Source of the DNA: Subdoligranulum variabile
GTDB taxonomy: Bacteria; Bacillota; Clostridia; Oscillospirales; Ruminococcaceae
DNA length: 63,005 nucleotides
Assembly: GCA_004554775.1 (NCBI GenBank)
Contig: SFKI01000024.1
Span: forward strand, 1-63,005
Direction of reading: 5' to 3'
Shown here: positions 32,709-41,600 of the stretch, piece after piece
How the letters are laid out: each line of letters opens with the position of its first letter
Position numbering within the stretch: position 1 is the first letter of the stretch
Position numbers and translations under genes: made by a program
Notes under the pieces: generated by a model
Database searches by the model: none
Told to the model about the DNA's origin: nothing
The model's input: only the letters and a program-made list of their open reading frames with translations

Positions 32709-33158
32709 ATGCAACTATTAAAATGGCTTTCCGTAACAGACCGATTTTACAAAATCTATTTGGACAAGCAACTTGCCCCCTATGGAATCAACAGCAGTCA
32801 ATATATGTTCTTAATCAAAATCTGTCGTTCGCCCGGTATTCTACAAGATTCTTTGCTGAATATGTTCTATGTTCATCCAAGCAATATTGTACGGACGGTT
32901 GCGACATTGGAAAAGCAGGGAATGATTACACGTTCTCCCAATGATAAGGATAAGCGGACATGTAAATTGTATCCTACAGAAAGAGCATTGTCTATTATTG
33001 ACGAGATACAGATGATATGCGAAAAGACAGAAGCTCTTTTATTGCAGGGTATGAGCGAATCCGAGCAGAACCTTTTTATGGATTTCTTAATACAGGCGGG
33101 CAGAAATATCACATCGGAACTCCATATAGAGAGAAAGGGGGAGGAGTTCAATGACTGA
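32709..33158 (+). CDS. MarR family transcriptional regulator
   Basis: The 149 residues show the winged-helix MarR plan: N-terminal helix (YKIYLDKQLAPYG), a domain with SSQYMFLIKICR, recognition region HPSNIVRTVATLEKQGMI and wing RSPNDKDKRTCKLYPT. The start is ATG at 32709, preceded by TGGAGGT; the frame is open upstream but overlaps the promoter. It overlaps the MATE gene by 8 bp, so it probably represses its own operon and responds to a transported compound. Base composition is visibly AT-richer than the surroundings, pointing to transfer. Confidence 0.88.
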   Translation: MQLLKWLSVTDRFYKIYLDKQLAPYGINSSQYMFLIKICRSPGILQDSLLNMFYVHPSNIVRTVATLEKQGMITRSPNDKDKRTCKLYPTERALSIIDEIQMICEKTEALLLQGMSESEQNLFMDFLIQAGRNITSELHIERKGEEFND

Positions 33159-34551
33159 AAATCCTCTGGGCTATGAAAAAATTCCAAAGCTGTTGAAAAA
33201 TTTTGCCGTTCCTAGTATTGTGGCGTCTCTTGTCGGCTCGATCTACAATATTGTGGATCAGATTTTTATTGGTCGAGGGGTCGGTTATTTGGGAAATGCA
33301 GCAACCAATGTTTCCTACCCGTTTTCTACCATCTGCCTTGCCATTGCACTACTGGTCGGAATTGGCAGTGCTTCCCGTGTTTCCCTCTTTCTTGGATGCA
33401 AAGAGCCGAAAGCTGCCGCCAAAGCAGCGGGAAATGGTATTGTTCTGATGGGAATTTTCGGAATTATTTATTTGCTGGTTGGAGAAACTTTTCTGCCTTT
33501 GCTCCTAAAGGCATTTGGGGCAACGACAGCTGTATTTCCCTATGCAAAGCAGTATGCCAGCATAACATTGATTGGAATGCCGTTTCTCATTGTAACGAAT
33601 GGTATGAGCAATTTGATTCGAGCAGATGGAAAACCAAAGTATTCAATGGTCTGCATGGTTGTGGGAGCTATTATCAATACCATTCTTGACCCCATTTTTA
33701 TTTTTGTTTGCGATTGGGGAATTGCCGGCGCAGCTTGGGCAACGGTTATTGGGCAAATTTTTTCTTTCACACTCGCACTCCGTTATCTATGGCGTTTCCA
33801 AACAATCCATTTTGAAAAAAAGTCGTTTTTATTTGACATTAAAGAAAGCCTGAAAATTTGCAGCATGGGGATAAGCAGCTGCTCAAATCAGATTGCAATT
33901 ACCGTGATTCAAATCATTCAGTACAATTCGTTGACTTATTACGGCGCATTAACAAAATATGGAACGGATATTCCCTTGGCAGCTTGCGGAATTGTTATGA
34001 AAACAAATGCCATAATCCTTGCGATTGTTGTAGGAATCTCGCAAGGGATGCAGCCGATTATCGGTTTCAACTATGGAGCAAGGCAATATCATCGGGTACG
34101 GGAGGCTTACCTGCTTGCGGTAAAATGGAACCTTGTTGTTTCCACAATTGCTTTTATCGCATTTCAATTTTTCCCGCGATCTATCATTTCACTATTCGGA
34201 GACGGGGACGAGCTGTATTTTGAATTTGCTGTTTTGTTCATGCGTACCTATATTTTCATGGTGTTGGTAAATGGTGTGCAGTTGCTTTCTTCCGACTTTT
34301 TTACCGCAATAGGAAAAGCGTTAAAAGGTGCTCTGTTGGCATTAACAAGGCAGACCTTTTTCTTGATTCCGCTTACCCTGCTGCTCCCGCTTCGTTTCGG
34401 AATTATGGGAGTATTGCTAGCGGGGCCTGTTGCTGATTTTTCAGCGTTTGTGCTATCTGCAAGTGTTATCAATACCGATAACAAAATGATAACATTAGCT
34501 TATATAGGCAGGATAATATGGATATATCAAATAATCAAAGGATTTACATGA
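33151..34551 (+). CDS. MATE family efflux transporter
   Basis: 466 residues with 12 membrane helices in two homologous halves. Family features are LKNFAVPSIVASLVGSIYN with VDQIFIGRGVG near the start, GNAATNVSYP, the second-half GISQGMQPIIGFNYGARQYH and RQTFFLIPLTLLLP. MATE pumps export drugs or toxic cations using Na+ or H+ gradients; the substrate is not predictable. It is translationally coupled to MarR. Codons such as ATA, AGA and TTA are frequent, unlike neighbouring genes, supporting recent acquisition. No terminator hairpin directly follows apart from the AACAGTCCACTGGACTGTT palindrome. Confidence 0.93.
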   Translation: MTENPLGYEKIPKLLKNFAVPSIVASLVGSIYNIVDQIFIGRGVGYLGNAATNVSYPFSTICLAIALLVGIGSASRVSLFLGCKEPKAAAKAAGNGIVLMGIFGIIYLLVGETFLPLLLKAFGATTAVFPYAKQYASITLIGMPFLIVTNGMSNLIRADGKPKYSMVCMVVGAIINTILDPIFIFVCDWGIAGAAWATVIGQIFSFTLALRYLWRFQTIHFEKKSFLFDIKESLKICSMGISSCSNQIAITVIQIIQYNSLTYYGALTKYGTDIPLAACGIVMKTNAIILAIVVGISQGMQPIIGFNYGARQYHRVREAYLLAVKWNLVVSTIAFIAFQFFPRSIISLFGDGDELYFEFAVLFMRTYIFMVLVNGVQLLSSDFFTAIGKALKGALLALTRQTFFLIPLTLLLPLRFGIMGVLLAGPVADFSAFVLSASVINTDNKMITLAYIGRIIWIYQIIKGFT

Positions 34552-34582
34552 CGGTGCGTGAAAAGTAAAGTGCCCGCGGACT

Positions 34583-34645
34583 AAAAAACAGTCCACTGGA
34601 CTGTTTTTTGCGCACTGCGGTGCGCCGTCCTGTTCGACCCCTCAA
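34583..34645 (+). repeat. Palindrome plus TTCGACCCCTCAA block
   Basis: AACAGTCCACTGGACTGTT followed by a T-run can terminate the MATE transcript. GTCCTGTTCGACCCCTCAA downstream repeats the block near 32.40 kb. Confidence 0.6.
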
Positions 34646-34656
34646 CACCGGAGATA

Positions 34657-34699
34657 AAAAACAACTCCCCAGCCGGGATACGGCTGGGGAGCTGTTTTT
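34657..34699 (-). terminator. Terminator of tRNA-Leu
   Basis: CTCCCCAGCCG / CGGCTGGGGAG stem with A-run and T-run, directly beyond the tRNA 3' end on the minus strand. Confidence 0.85.
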
Positions 34700-34701
34700 T
34701 A

Positions 34702-34785
34702 TGCCGGTGGTGGGGGTCGAACCCACACGGTGTCACCACCAACGGATTTTGAGTCCGTCTCGTCTGCCAATTCCAACACACCGGC
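34702..34785 (-). tRNA. tRNA-Leu (anticodon CAA)
   Basis: Class II tRNA of 84 nt: acceptor GCCGGTG / CACCGGC, long variable arm (TTGGTGGTGACACCGT), anticodon loop with CAA, T loop TTCGACC. CCA is not encoded. Its 3' end is the candidate integration site of the MarR-MATE segment. Confidence 0.95.
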
Positions 34786-34869
34786 ACAGGAAACTATTTT
34801 ATTATAGCGGCTCTTTTGCCAAAAGTCAAGATGCAAGTTTGGCTATTGCGGCTTTTTTTGCGGGAACGG

Positions 34870-34898
34870 TTGTTTTTTGCGGCCCGGGCGTGTATAAT
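34870..34898 (+). promoter_or_regulatory. Promoter of the cysteine desulfurase-thiI-cinA-spoIID cluster
   Basis: TTGTTT (34870-34875), a 17-bp spacer and TATAAT (34893-34898). Confidence 0.7.
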
Positions 34899-34937
34899 TT
34901 ATCCTGTATAATTTTGTTCAAAATGTGAGGAATGTCT

Positions 34938-36095
34938 ATGCTTTCCGACCCGCAGCTCCATTATCTGGATAACGCCGCCACCACCCGCGTGGACCCCGCT
35001 GTTACCGAGGTCATCCACGACGCGCTGGTGGAACTCTGGGCCAACCCCAGCAGCCTGTACGACCCCGCCGTGGCCGCGCAGGACGGCATTGAAACGGCCC
35101 GCGCCCGCATTGCCAAAACGCTGCATTGCCGCAGCGACGAAATTTATTTTACCGCCTGTGGGTCAGAGAGCAACAACATGGCCATCTACGGTGCGGCGCT
35201 GCCCCGCCGCCATTGGGGCAATAAGATCGTCGTCACCGGCTTTGAGCACCCCAGCGTGCAGCTGCCCATCCGCGCATTAAAAGAGGAAGGCTTCACCGTC
35301 GTGGAGATCGCACCCGAGCGTGACGGCCATATCGACACCGAAAAATTCCTGGCGGCCATCGACAAAAACACCGTTCTGGCGGCCTGCATGGCTGTCAATA
35401 ACGAGACGGGTGCCCGGCAGGACATCGCCGCCCTGGCCCAAGGCATCAAGGCCAAAAACAGCCGCACGCATTTCCATGTGGATGCGGTGCAGGCCTGGCT
35501 GCGTATCCCCATCGACCTGCAAAAATGGCCCGGGGTCGACACGCTGTCTGTCTCCGGCCACAAGATCCACGCGCCCAAGGGCATCGGCGCGCTGTTCGTG
35601 CGGGACAGCCAGCGCCAGACGCTGCACCCGCCCTACATCGGCGGCCATCAGGAGCGCGGCATGCGCCCCGGTACCGAGAACACGCCCTACATCGTGGGCC
35701 TGGGGCTGGCGGCGGCCAAGGGCGCACAGCGGCTGCGCACCAAGGGCGGCCATATTCATGCACTGAACCAGCAGCTGCGCGCGGGCCTGGCCGAGTTGCC
35801 CGGCATCACGCTGAACTCGCCCGCCGATGCCGTGGACGAGGTGGTCAACTTCTCCACCGGCTGTATCAACAGCCAGACCTTCATCAACTACCTCAACGGG
35901 CGGCTGGTGTTTGTCTCGGGCGGCAGTGCCTGCGATAAGGGCGAGCCGAGCCACACCTTGCAGGCCATGGGCTGCGACGACCTGACCATCCGTACCGCAC
36001 TGCGCGTCAGTCTCTGCGCCGACAACACCCCCGAGGACGTCGACGCCCTGCTGGACGGCCTGCGCGCGGGCCTGCGCGAGCTCCAGCACATTTAA
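34938..36095 (+). CDS. Cysteine desulfurase (NifS/IscS class)
   Basis: PLP enzyme that takes sulfur from cysteine as a persulfide. The 385 residues show YLDNAATTRVDP, ACGSESNNMAIYG, the PLP lysine (about 209, SVSGHKIHAPKG), GGHQERGMRPGTENTP and the catalytic cysteine (about 332) in SGGSACDKGEPSH. The start is taken as ATG at 34938, which has better spacing to GAGG than the in-frame ATG at 34932. ThiI follows 35 bp downstream, so this enzyme most likely feeds sulfur to tRNA 4-thiouridine; it is distinct from SufS at 54.2 kb. Confidence 0.92.
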   Translation: MLSDPQLHYLDNAATTRVDPAVTEVIHDALVELWANPSSLYDPAVAAQDGIETARARIAKTLHCRSDEIYFTACGSESNNMAIYGAALPRRHWGNKIVVTGFEHPSVQLPIRALKEEGFTVVEIAPERDGHIDTEKFLAAIDKNTVLAACMAVNNETGARQDIAALAQGIKAKNSRTHFHVDAVQAWLRIPIDLQKWPGVDTLSVSGHKIHAPKGIGALFVRDSQRQTLHPPYIGGHQERGMRPGTENTPYIVGLGLAAAKGAQRLRTKGGHIHALNQQLRAGLAELPGITLNSPADAVDEVVNFSTGCINSQTFINYLNGRLVFVSGGSACDKGEPSHTLQAMGCDDLTIRTALRVSLCADNTPEDVDALLDGLRAGLRELQHI

Positions 36096-36130
36096 CGTAA
36101 CACCCCACCAACGAAAGGCGTATTTATATT

Positions 36131-37330
36131 ATGAAAGAGATCATCCTGGCATATCAGGGCGAAATGACCCTGAAAGGCCTGAACCGCGGCAAGTTTGAAG
36201 CCCGTCTGTCAAAAATCATCCGCTGGCGGTTGGAACCGCTGGGCAAGTTCAAGGTCTACCAGGCACAGAGCACCGTCTTTATCGAGCCGAAGGAGGACGG
36301 CCTGGACATGGACGAGGCGTTCCGCCGTGTGTCCCATGTGTTTGGCATCGTTAAGATGAGCCGCGCGGTAGAGTGCCCGAAAGATTTTGATGCCATCTGC
36401 GAGACCGCCGAAGCCTATCTGGGCGAAACGCTGCGCGGCATCCGCACCTTTAAGGTCGAGGCCAAGCGTGCCGACAAGACCTACCCGATGAAGAGCCCCG
36501 AGATCTGCCGCGAGCTGGGCGCTTACCTGCTGGACAAGCACCACCACCTGCGTGTGGACGTACACAACCCCCAGCTGGAGGTGATGGTCGAGATCCGCGA
36601 CCATTCTGCCTACATACACGGACCCAAGGTCGAAGCTGCGGGCGGTCTGCCGGTCGGCACCAGCGGCCGTGCGCTGAACCTGCTCTCCGGCGGCATCGAC
36701 AGCCCCGTCGCGGCCTGGTGCATGGCGCGCCGCGGCCTGGCGCTGCATCACATCCATTTTGCCAGCCCGCCGTACACCAGCCTGCGCGCCAAAATGAAGG
36801 TGCGCGACCTGGCACGCGAGCTGGTTGAGTACACCGGCAACTGCACGCTTTTCGTCGTGCCCTACACCAAGCCGCAGGAGTACATCCGCGACCATGCGCC
36901 CGATGTGCTGTTTACCGTGCTGATGCGCCGCAGCATGCTGCGCATTGCCGAGCGCGTAGCCAACAAACTGGAATTGCAGGCGCTGATCACCGGCGAGAGC
37001 CTGGCGCAGGTCGCCAGCCAGACGATGGCGGCGCTGGCCTGCACCGATGCCGCGCAGAGCCTGCCTGTGCTGCGCCCCTGCATCGGCATGGACAAGACCG
37101 AGATCATCGCAATTTCGCGCAGGATCGGCACGTTTGAAACGTCCATTGAGCCGTACGAGGATTGCTGCACGATCTTTACCCCGCCGCACCCCAAGACCAA
37201 CCCGACGATGGAAGAGATCCTCGCCGCTGAGCAGGGCATGCCTGACCTGCTGGCGCTGGAAGCAGAAGCGGCGGAAAATGTCGAGAAAATTTACATCCGT
37301 ATGGGTGGGGAAGAGGATGATCTGCTGTGA
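36131..37330 (+). CDS. thiI: tRNA 4-thiouridine synthetase (rhodanese-free)
   Basis: Adenylates U8 of tRNAs and inserts sulfur. The 399 residues comprise an N-terminal ferredoxin-like domain, a THUMP domain (about 60-165, with GIRTFKVEAKRADKTYP) and the PP-loop ATPase (LLSGGIDSPVAAWCMARRG). The acceptor cysteine is in ALITGESLAQVASQT and later region; there is no C-terminal rhodanese domain, as in Bacillus ThiI. In that organism a dedicated desulfurase supplies the sulfur, matching the gene upstream here. It overlaps cinA by 4 bp (GTGA). Confidence 0.94.
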   Translation: MKEIILAYQGEMTLKGLNRGKFEARLSKIIRWRLEPLGKFKVYQAQSTVFIEPKEDGLDMDEAFRRVSHVFGIVKMSRAVECPKDFDAICETAEAYLGETLRGIRTFKVEAKRADKTYPMKSPEICRELGAYLLDKHHHLRVDVHNPQLEVMVEIRDHSAYIHGPKVEAAGGLPVGTSGRALNLLSGGIDSPVAAWCMARRGLALHHIHFASPPYTSLRAKMKVRDLARELVEYTGNCTLFVVPYTKPQEYIRDHAPDVLFTVLMRRSMLRIAERVANKLELQALITGESLAQVASQTMAALACTDAAQSLPVLRPCIGMDKTEIIAISRRIGTFETSIEPYEDCCTIFTPPHPKTNPTMEEILAAEQGMPDLLALEAEAAENVEKIYIRMGGEEDDLL

Positions 37331-38628
37331 CTGCTGAAATCATCTGCGTCGGTACCGAACTGCTGCTGGGCGATATTTTAAACACCAATGCGCAGTTTTT
37401 GAGCCGTGAGCTGGCCGAGCTGGGCATCAGTGTGCTGCACCAGCATGTCATCGGCGATAACCCCGCCCGCCTGCGGGAGCTGGTGACACAAGCCAAAAGC
37501 CGCAGCGACCTACTGATCTTCTCGGGCGGGTTAGGCCCCACCGAGGACGATCTGACCAAAGAGACCGTGGCCGAAGCCTTTGGCGATACGCTGCATTTTG
37601 ACGAGGCGGAATGGGACAAGATCCTGGCCTTCTTCGCCCGCACCAACCGCCGCCCCACCGAGAACAACCGCAAGCAGGCCATGGTGCCGACGAACGGCCA
37701 CAAGATCATCAACGACCACGGCACCGCGCCCGGCGCCTGGTTTGAGGACGCGCAGGGCCATTGCGCCGCGCTGATGCCCGGCGTGCCGCGCGAGATGAAA
37801 GCCATGTGGCTCGAGCAGGTGCGCCCGCTGCTGCTGGCCCGCCAGAACTGCACCATCCACAGCCATACGCTGCGGGTGCTGGGCGGCGAGAGCGCCATCG
37901 CCAGCAAGGTGGCCCCGTTGTTTGAAAGCACCAATCCCACCGCCGCCATCTACTGCAAGACCGGCGAGTGCGAGATCCGCGTAACCGCGCGGGAAACTAC
38001 CCCCGAAGCCGCCGAGGCCGCCTGCCGGGAACGGCTGGACGAATTCCGCCGCATATTGGGCGATGCCGCCTACGATGTGGACGTGCCCGCGCTGGAATAC
38101 ACCGTCGTGCGCGTGCTGCGCGAAAAAGGTCTGCACGCCGCCACAGCCGAAAGCTGCACCGGCGGCATGATCGCCGAACGGCTGACCAATGTCCCCGGCT
38201 CGAGCGAGGTGTTCGGCTACGGGTTCATCACCTACGCTGAAGCCGCCAAGCAGAAGCTGCTGGGTGTCCCGGCAGATTTAATTGCACAATATAACGTCGT
38301 TTCTGGCCCTGTGGCGGTGGCCATGGCCTTTGGCGCGGCGAAGGCCGCCGGGGCCGAACTGGCCGTGGGCATTACCGGCATTGCTGGGCCCGGCGGTGCG
38401 CTGCCCGGCAAGCCGGTGGGCACAGTCTACCTGGCCGGTGCCGACGCCCGCACCAACACCGGGCACGTGATGCGGCTGACCCTGGGCGGCTACCGCGAGC
38501 GCAGCGTCATCCGCGCCCGCGCCGCCATGTACGCGCTGGATATGCTGCGCCGCATGGCACTGGGCCTGCCCGTGCCGGACAGCCTGACCGTCACCCCGGA
38601 TACCCCGGCAGAAACAATGGATATGTAA
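37327..38628 (+). CDS. cinA: CinA family protein (competence/damage-inducible; nucleotide amidase)
   Basis: 433 residues in two domains: an N-terminal MoaB/MoeA-like domain (EIICVGTELLLGDILNTNAQ, FSGGLGPTEDDLTKE) and a C-terminal PncC-type domain with TAESCTGGMIAERLTNVPGS (the Ser at 276 is the expected nucleophile) and GITGIAGPGG. CinA proteins cleave pyridine nucleotides such as ADP-ribose or NMN; in Firmicutes the gene often lies near recA. GTG start, overlapping thiI by 4 bp. The next gene begins with a degenerate copy of this C-terminal domain. Confidence 0.93.
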   Translation: MTAEIICVGTELLLGDILNTNAQFLSRELAELGISVLHQHVIGDNPARLRELVTQAKSRSDLLIFSGGLGPTEDDLTKETVAEAFGDTLHFDEAEWDKILAFFARTNRRPTENNRKQAMVPTNGHKIINDHGTAPGAWFEDAQGHCAALMPGVPREMKAMWLEQVRPLLLARQNCTIHSHTLRVLGGESAIASKVAPLFESTNPTAAIYCKTGECEIRVTARETTPEAAEAACRERLDEFRRILGDAAYDVDVPALEYTVVRVLREKGLHAATAESCTGGMIAERLTNVPGSSEVFGYGFITYAEAAKQKLLGVPADLIAQYNVVSGPVAVAMAFGAAKAAGAELAVGITGIAGPGGALPGKPVGTVYLAGADARTNTGHVMRLTLGGYRERSVIRARAAMYALDMLRRMALGLPVPDSLTVTPDTPAETMDM

Positions 38629-38643
38629 CAGAGGTTTAAAACC

Positions 38644-41600
38644 ATGGTAAACACAGAGCTTAGAATATTGCGCGTCTTTGGCCCCACGGCGGCGGAGGTT
38701 TCGGCAGTGCTGCGTCAGGCACGGGCCGACGGCTGCCCCGGACTGCGCCTGCTGGAACGCGACGGCGAGTTTGCCGTCTGCGTGCAGGTCAGTGCGCCCA
38801 ACCGCAGCATGGCCGAGCAGTACTGCGAAAAATGGGTGCAGCGGCTGCGCGGCAAATTTGGCGATGATGTGTTTGCCACCGGCGAGACCAGCTTGGCCCA
38901 GGCCACGCTGGATACCCTGCTGGAAAAGCGCAAGCTGCTGGTGGCGGCGGACGAAACCACAGGCCGCCTGTTGGGCGCGCTGCTGCAGCCGCTGCCCCAC
39001 AGCGAAGCTGTGTTTGACTTTGGCACCGAGAGCTATGCCGACCCCAAAAAGCAAAAGCAGATCGTCGTGCCGCCCCAACTTTTGAAAAAATTCCCCGGTG
39101 ATGTGGTGCAGGCCGCCGCAGGCCGCGCGCTGGCCGCCATGCAGGTGGCGGGGGCCGACTTCGCCGCCGCGTACATGCCCGCCACCGTGGGCCAGTGCCC
39201 CTTTGTGCTGATCTGTGATAACCACGGTGCTGCCGCCTGTGCACTGCCGCCGGATTTGAACGATGCGACCATCGGCAACCAGATCCTGGACCTTTTGCGC
39301 CGCCGCGTGCTGGGCCTGCGGCTGACCGATTCCTGCATCATCTTCCGCCCTGGGCGGGAACGGCCGCTGCTCATCGTGTCCGAGGCCGGACGCGAGCGCG
39401 GCAATACGGTGCGCTTTTCGCTGCGCCGCCGCACGCCGCCCACCAAAGAGCCTGACCGTACGGCGGACTTTGAGCCGATGCTCGACTTTGACACCGCCGA
39501 GCCGGTCGCCCCGCCGCCTGTGGAAACGCCCGCCCCGGCCGCGCCCGAAGGACCGCCGGAGGGCACCCGCCACCTGAATGTGCCGCGCGCCTACACCGCG
39601 CCGCCTGTGGTGTCGGAGCCGACCGGGACCATCCGCTTTGAATCGGAATTGGAACAGGAAGCGGAAGAACGGCAGCCCGCCGAGCCTGCTGACCCCCTCG
39701 CCATCCGCACCGCAGGGCCCGAGGCAGCCCGCACGGCCCGCAGCCTGCGGGTGAACCGCCGCCCGGCCCCGCTGGCAGACCCCGAGCCGGAAGCCCCGGC
39801 ACCGTCCATATTGGACGATGATGTGCCGGATTTCTCGGCTGAGCTGGACCCCGAAGCGCTGGCCGCTGCGCAGGCGGCGGACGAAGCCGATGCCGCCGCA
39901 GGCCGCACCACGAGCGCCGAGGACTTTACCAAGGCCGCCAGCCGTCTGTTTGCCGACGACGATGACAGCGGCGAGACCGAAGAGGAAGCCGCCCCGCGCC
40001 CGCGCCGCCGCAGCAAACAGGAAAGCCGCAGCGACGAGCCGACCAACAGCATCCGCAACCATAGCCTGGCGATGATCGAAAAGACCGAGAAGCGCCGCCG
40101 CCGGATGGTCATTACCATTCTGGTCGTGCTGGCGCTGGCGCTGGCCGCAGGCGGCGCGGCGCTGTGGTGGTTCATCAGCCACGACCTGGGCGCGCGCCCT
40201 GCCGCCAAGAGCTACGGAACCGCCCTGTACGACAACACCGCCGAAAGCTACCTCGCCAAAGGCACCGAAAAGCTGCCCGGCGTGGTGGGCTACCTCGGCT
40301 TCCCCGGCATGGATGGCCGGTTTGTCTACGCGACGGACACCGCTGCCGCCGAAAACGCCGAGAGCGACAGCGCCCGGACCTACTTTGCCACGGCCAGCGC
40401 GCTGAACAACACCGCGCCCGGCAACACGGTGCTGCGATCCACCGACGCCCTGCTGACCCCGCTTACCACCGAGGACGGCATCAAGGCCAACAGCGGCTTT
40501 ACGCTTTACCTGCCGGGCCGCACCTACCGCTGCAAGGTGTTGGCCGTCTACTACTACGACCCCGCCGAGCAGGGCGACGGCGCGTTTGACCTGTACGGCA
40601 GCACCGATCTTTCCAGCTACTACGATTACCTCAGCTTTGTGGCGGGCATCCAGGCCCGCAGTCTGTGGGACACCGAGGTCGAGGTAGGGGACGCGTCCCA
40701 CTTCCTGACCTTGACCGCCCCCAGTGACGACACCGGTGTGCAGCTTTGCGTGACCGGGCGGCTCATCGAGGACGGCGAAGCCGAGGTGCTCAACACGTCG
40801 GCCATCACGGCAGCGGACGAACCGCTGCTGACCGCCGTGCAGTACCAGAGCAAGAACCAGCCGATGCCCGCTGTCAGCACTTTGCTGGGGGCCAGCATCG
40901 ACCGCTACGCCAAGCAGAGCGCCGCCACCGCCGCCAACCGCGGCAGCAGCCAGAGCAGCGACACGGCCGATAATACCGCCGACCTGGCGCAAGCCGCCAG
41001 TGAGATGCAGCAGCGCACCGACGCACTGCTTGCCAGCACCGACAAGCTGCTGGCAGGCCTGACCGACGTGGCAGGCTCGGCCAACGCGACCGAGACCGAC
41101 CTGAACAAAGGCGCCGAGGGCACCCTGCCCGAGCAGACCATCACGGTCGACCAGATCACAAGCGCCACCCCCACGCCTGCCCCCACCGAGGCCCCGGCGG
41201 ACAGTGGATCCGGCAGCGACAGCACCGACAGCGGCACCGACACGACCCCGGTGCCCGATAACGGCGGCGGCAGCAGCGCCGAGGGCGAGACCATCAACGT
41301 GACGATGAACGGCACCGCCCAGACGATGGACCTTGTGCGCTGCCTGGCCATGGTGGCCCAGAACGAGCTGGGCCCCAGCGCTCCCGCCGAGGCCTACAAG
41401 GCCCAGTGCGTGGCAACGCACTGCTGGATCCTGAGCCAGTCCGGCTATCCGTCCGTATTGGGCGCTGAGCCGGGCGCGGCGGCACTGGCTGCCGCGCAGG
41501 AAGTGGCCCATGTGCTGGTGACTTACAACGGCCAGGTCTGCTTTACGCCGTACTTTGCTTCGGCCAGTACCGGCACGGCCTCGGCCGCCGAGGTCTGGGG

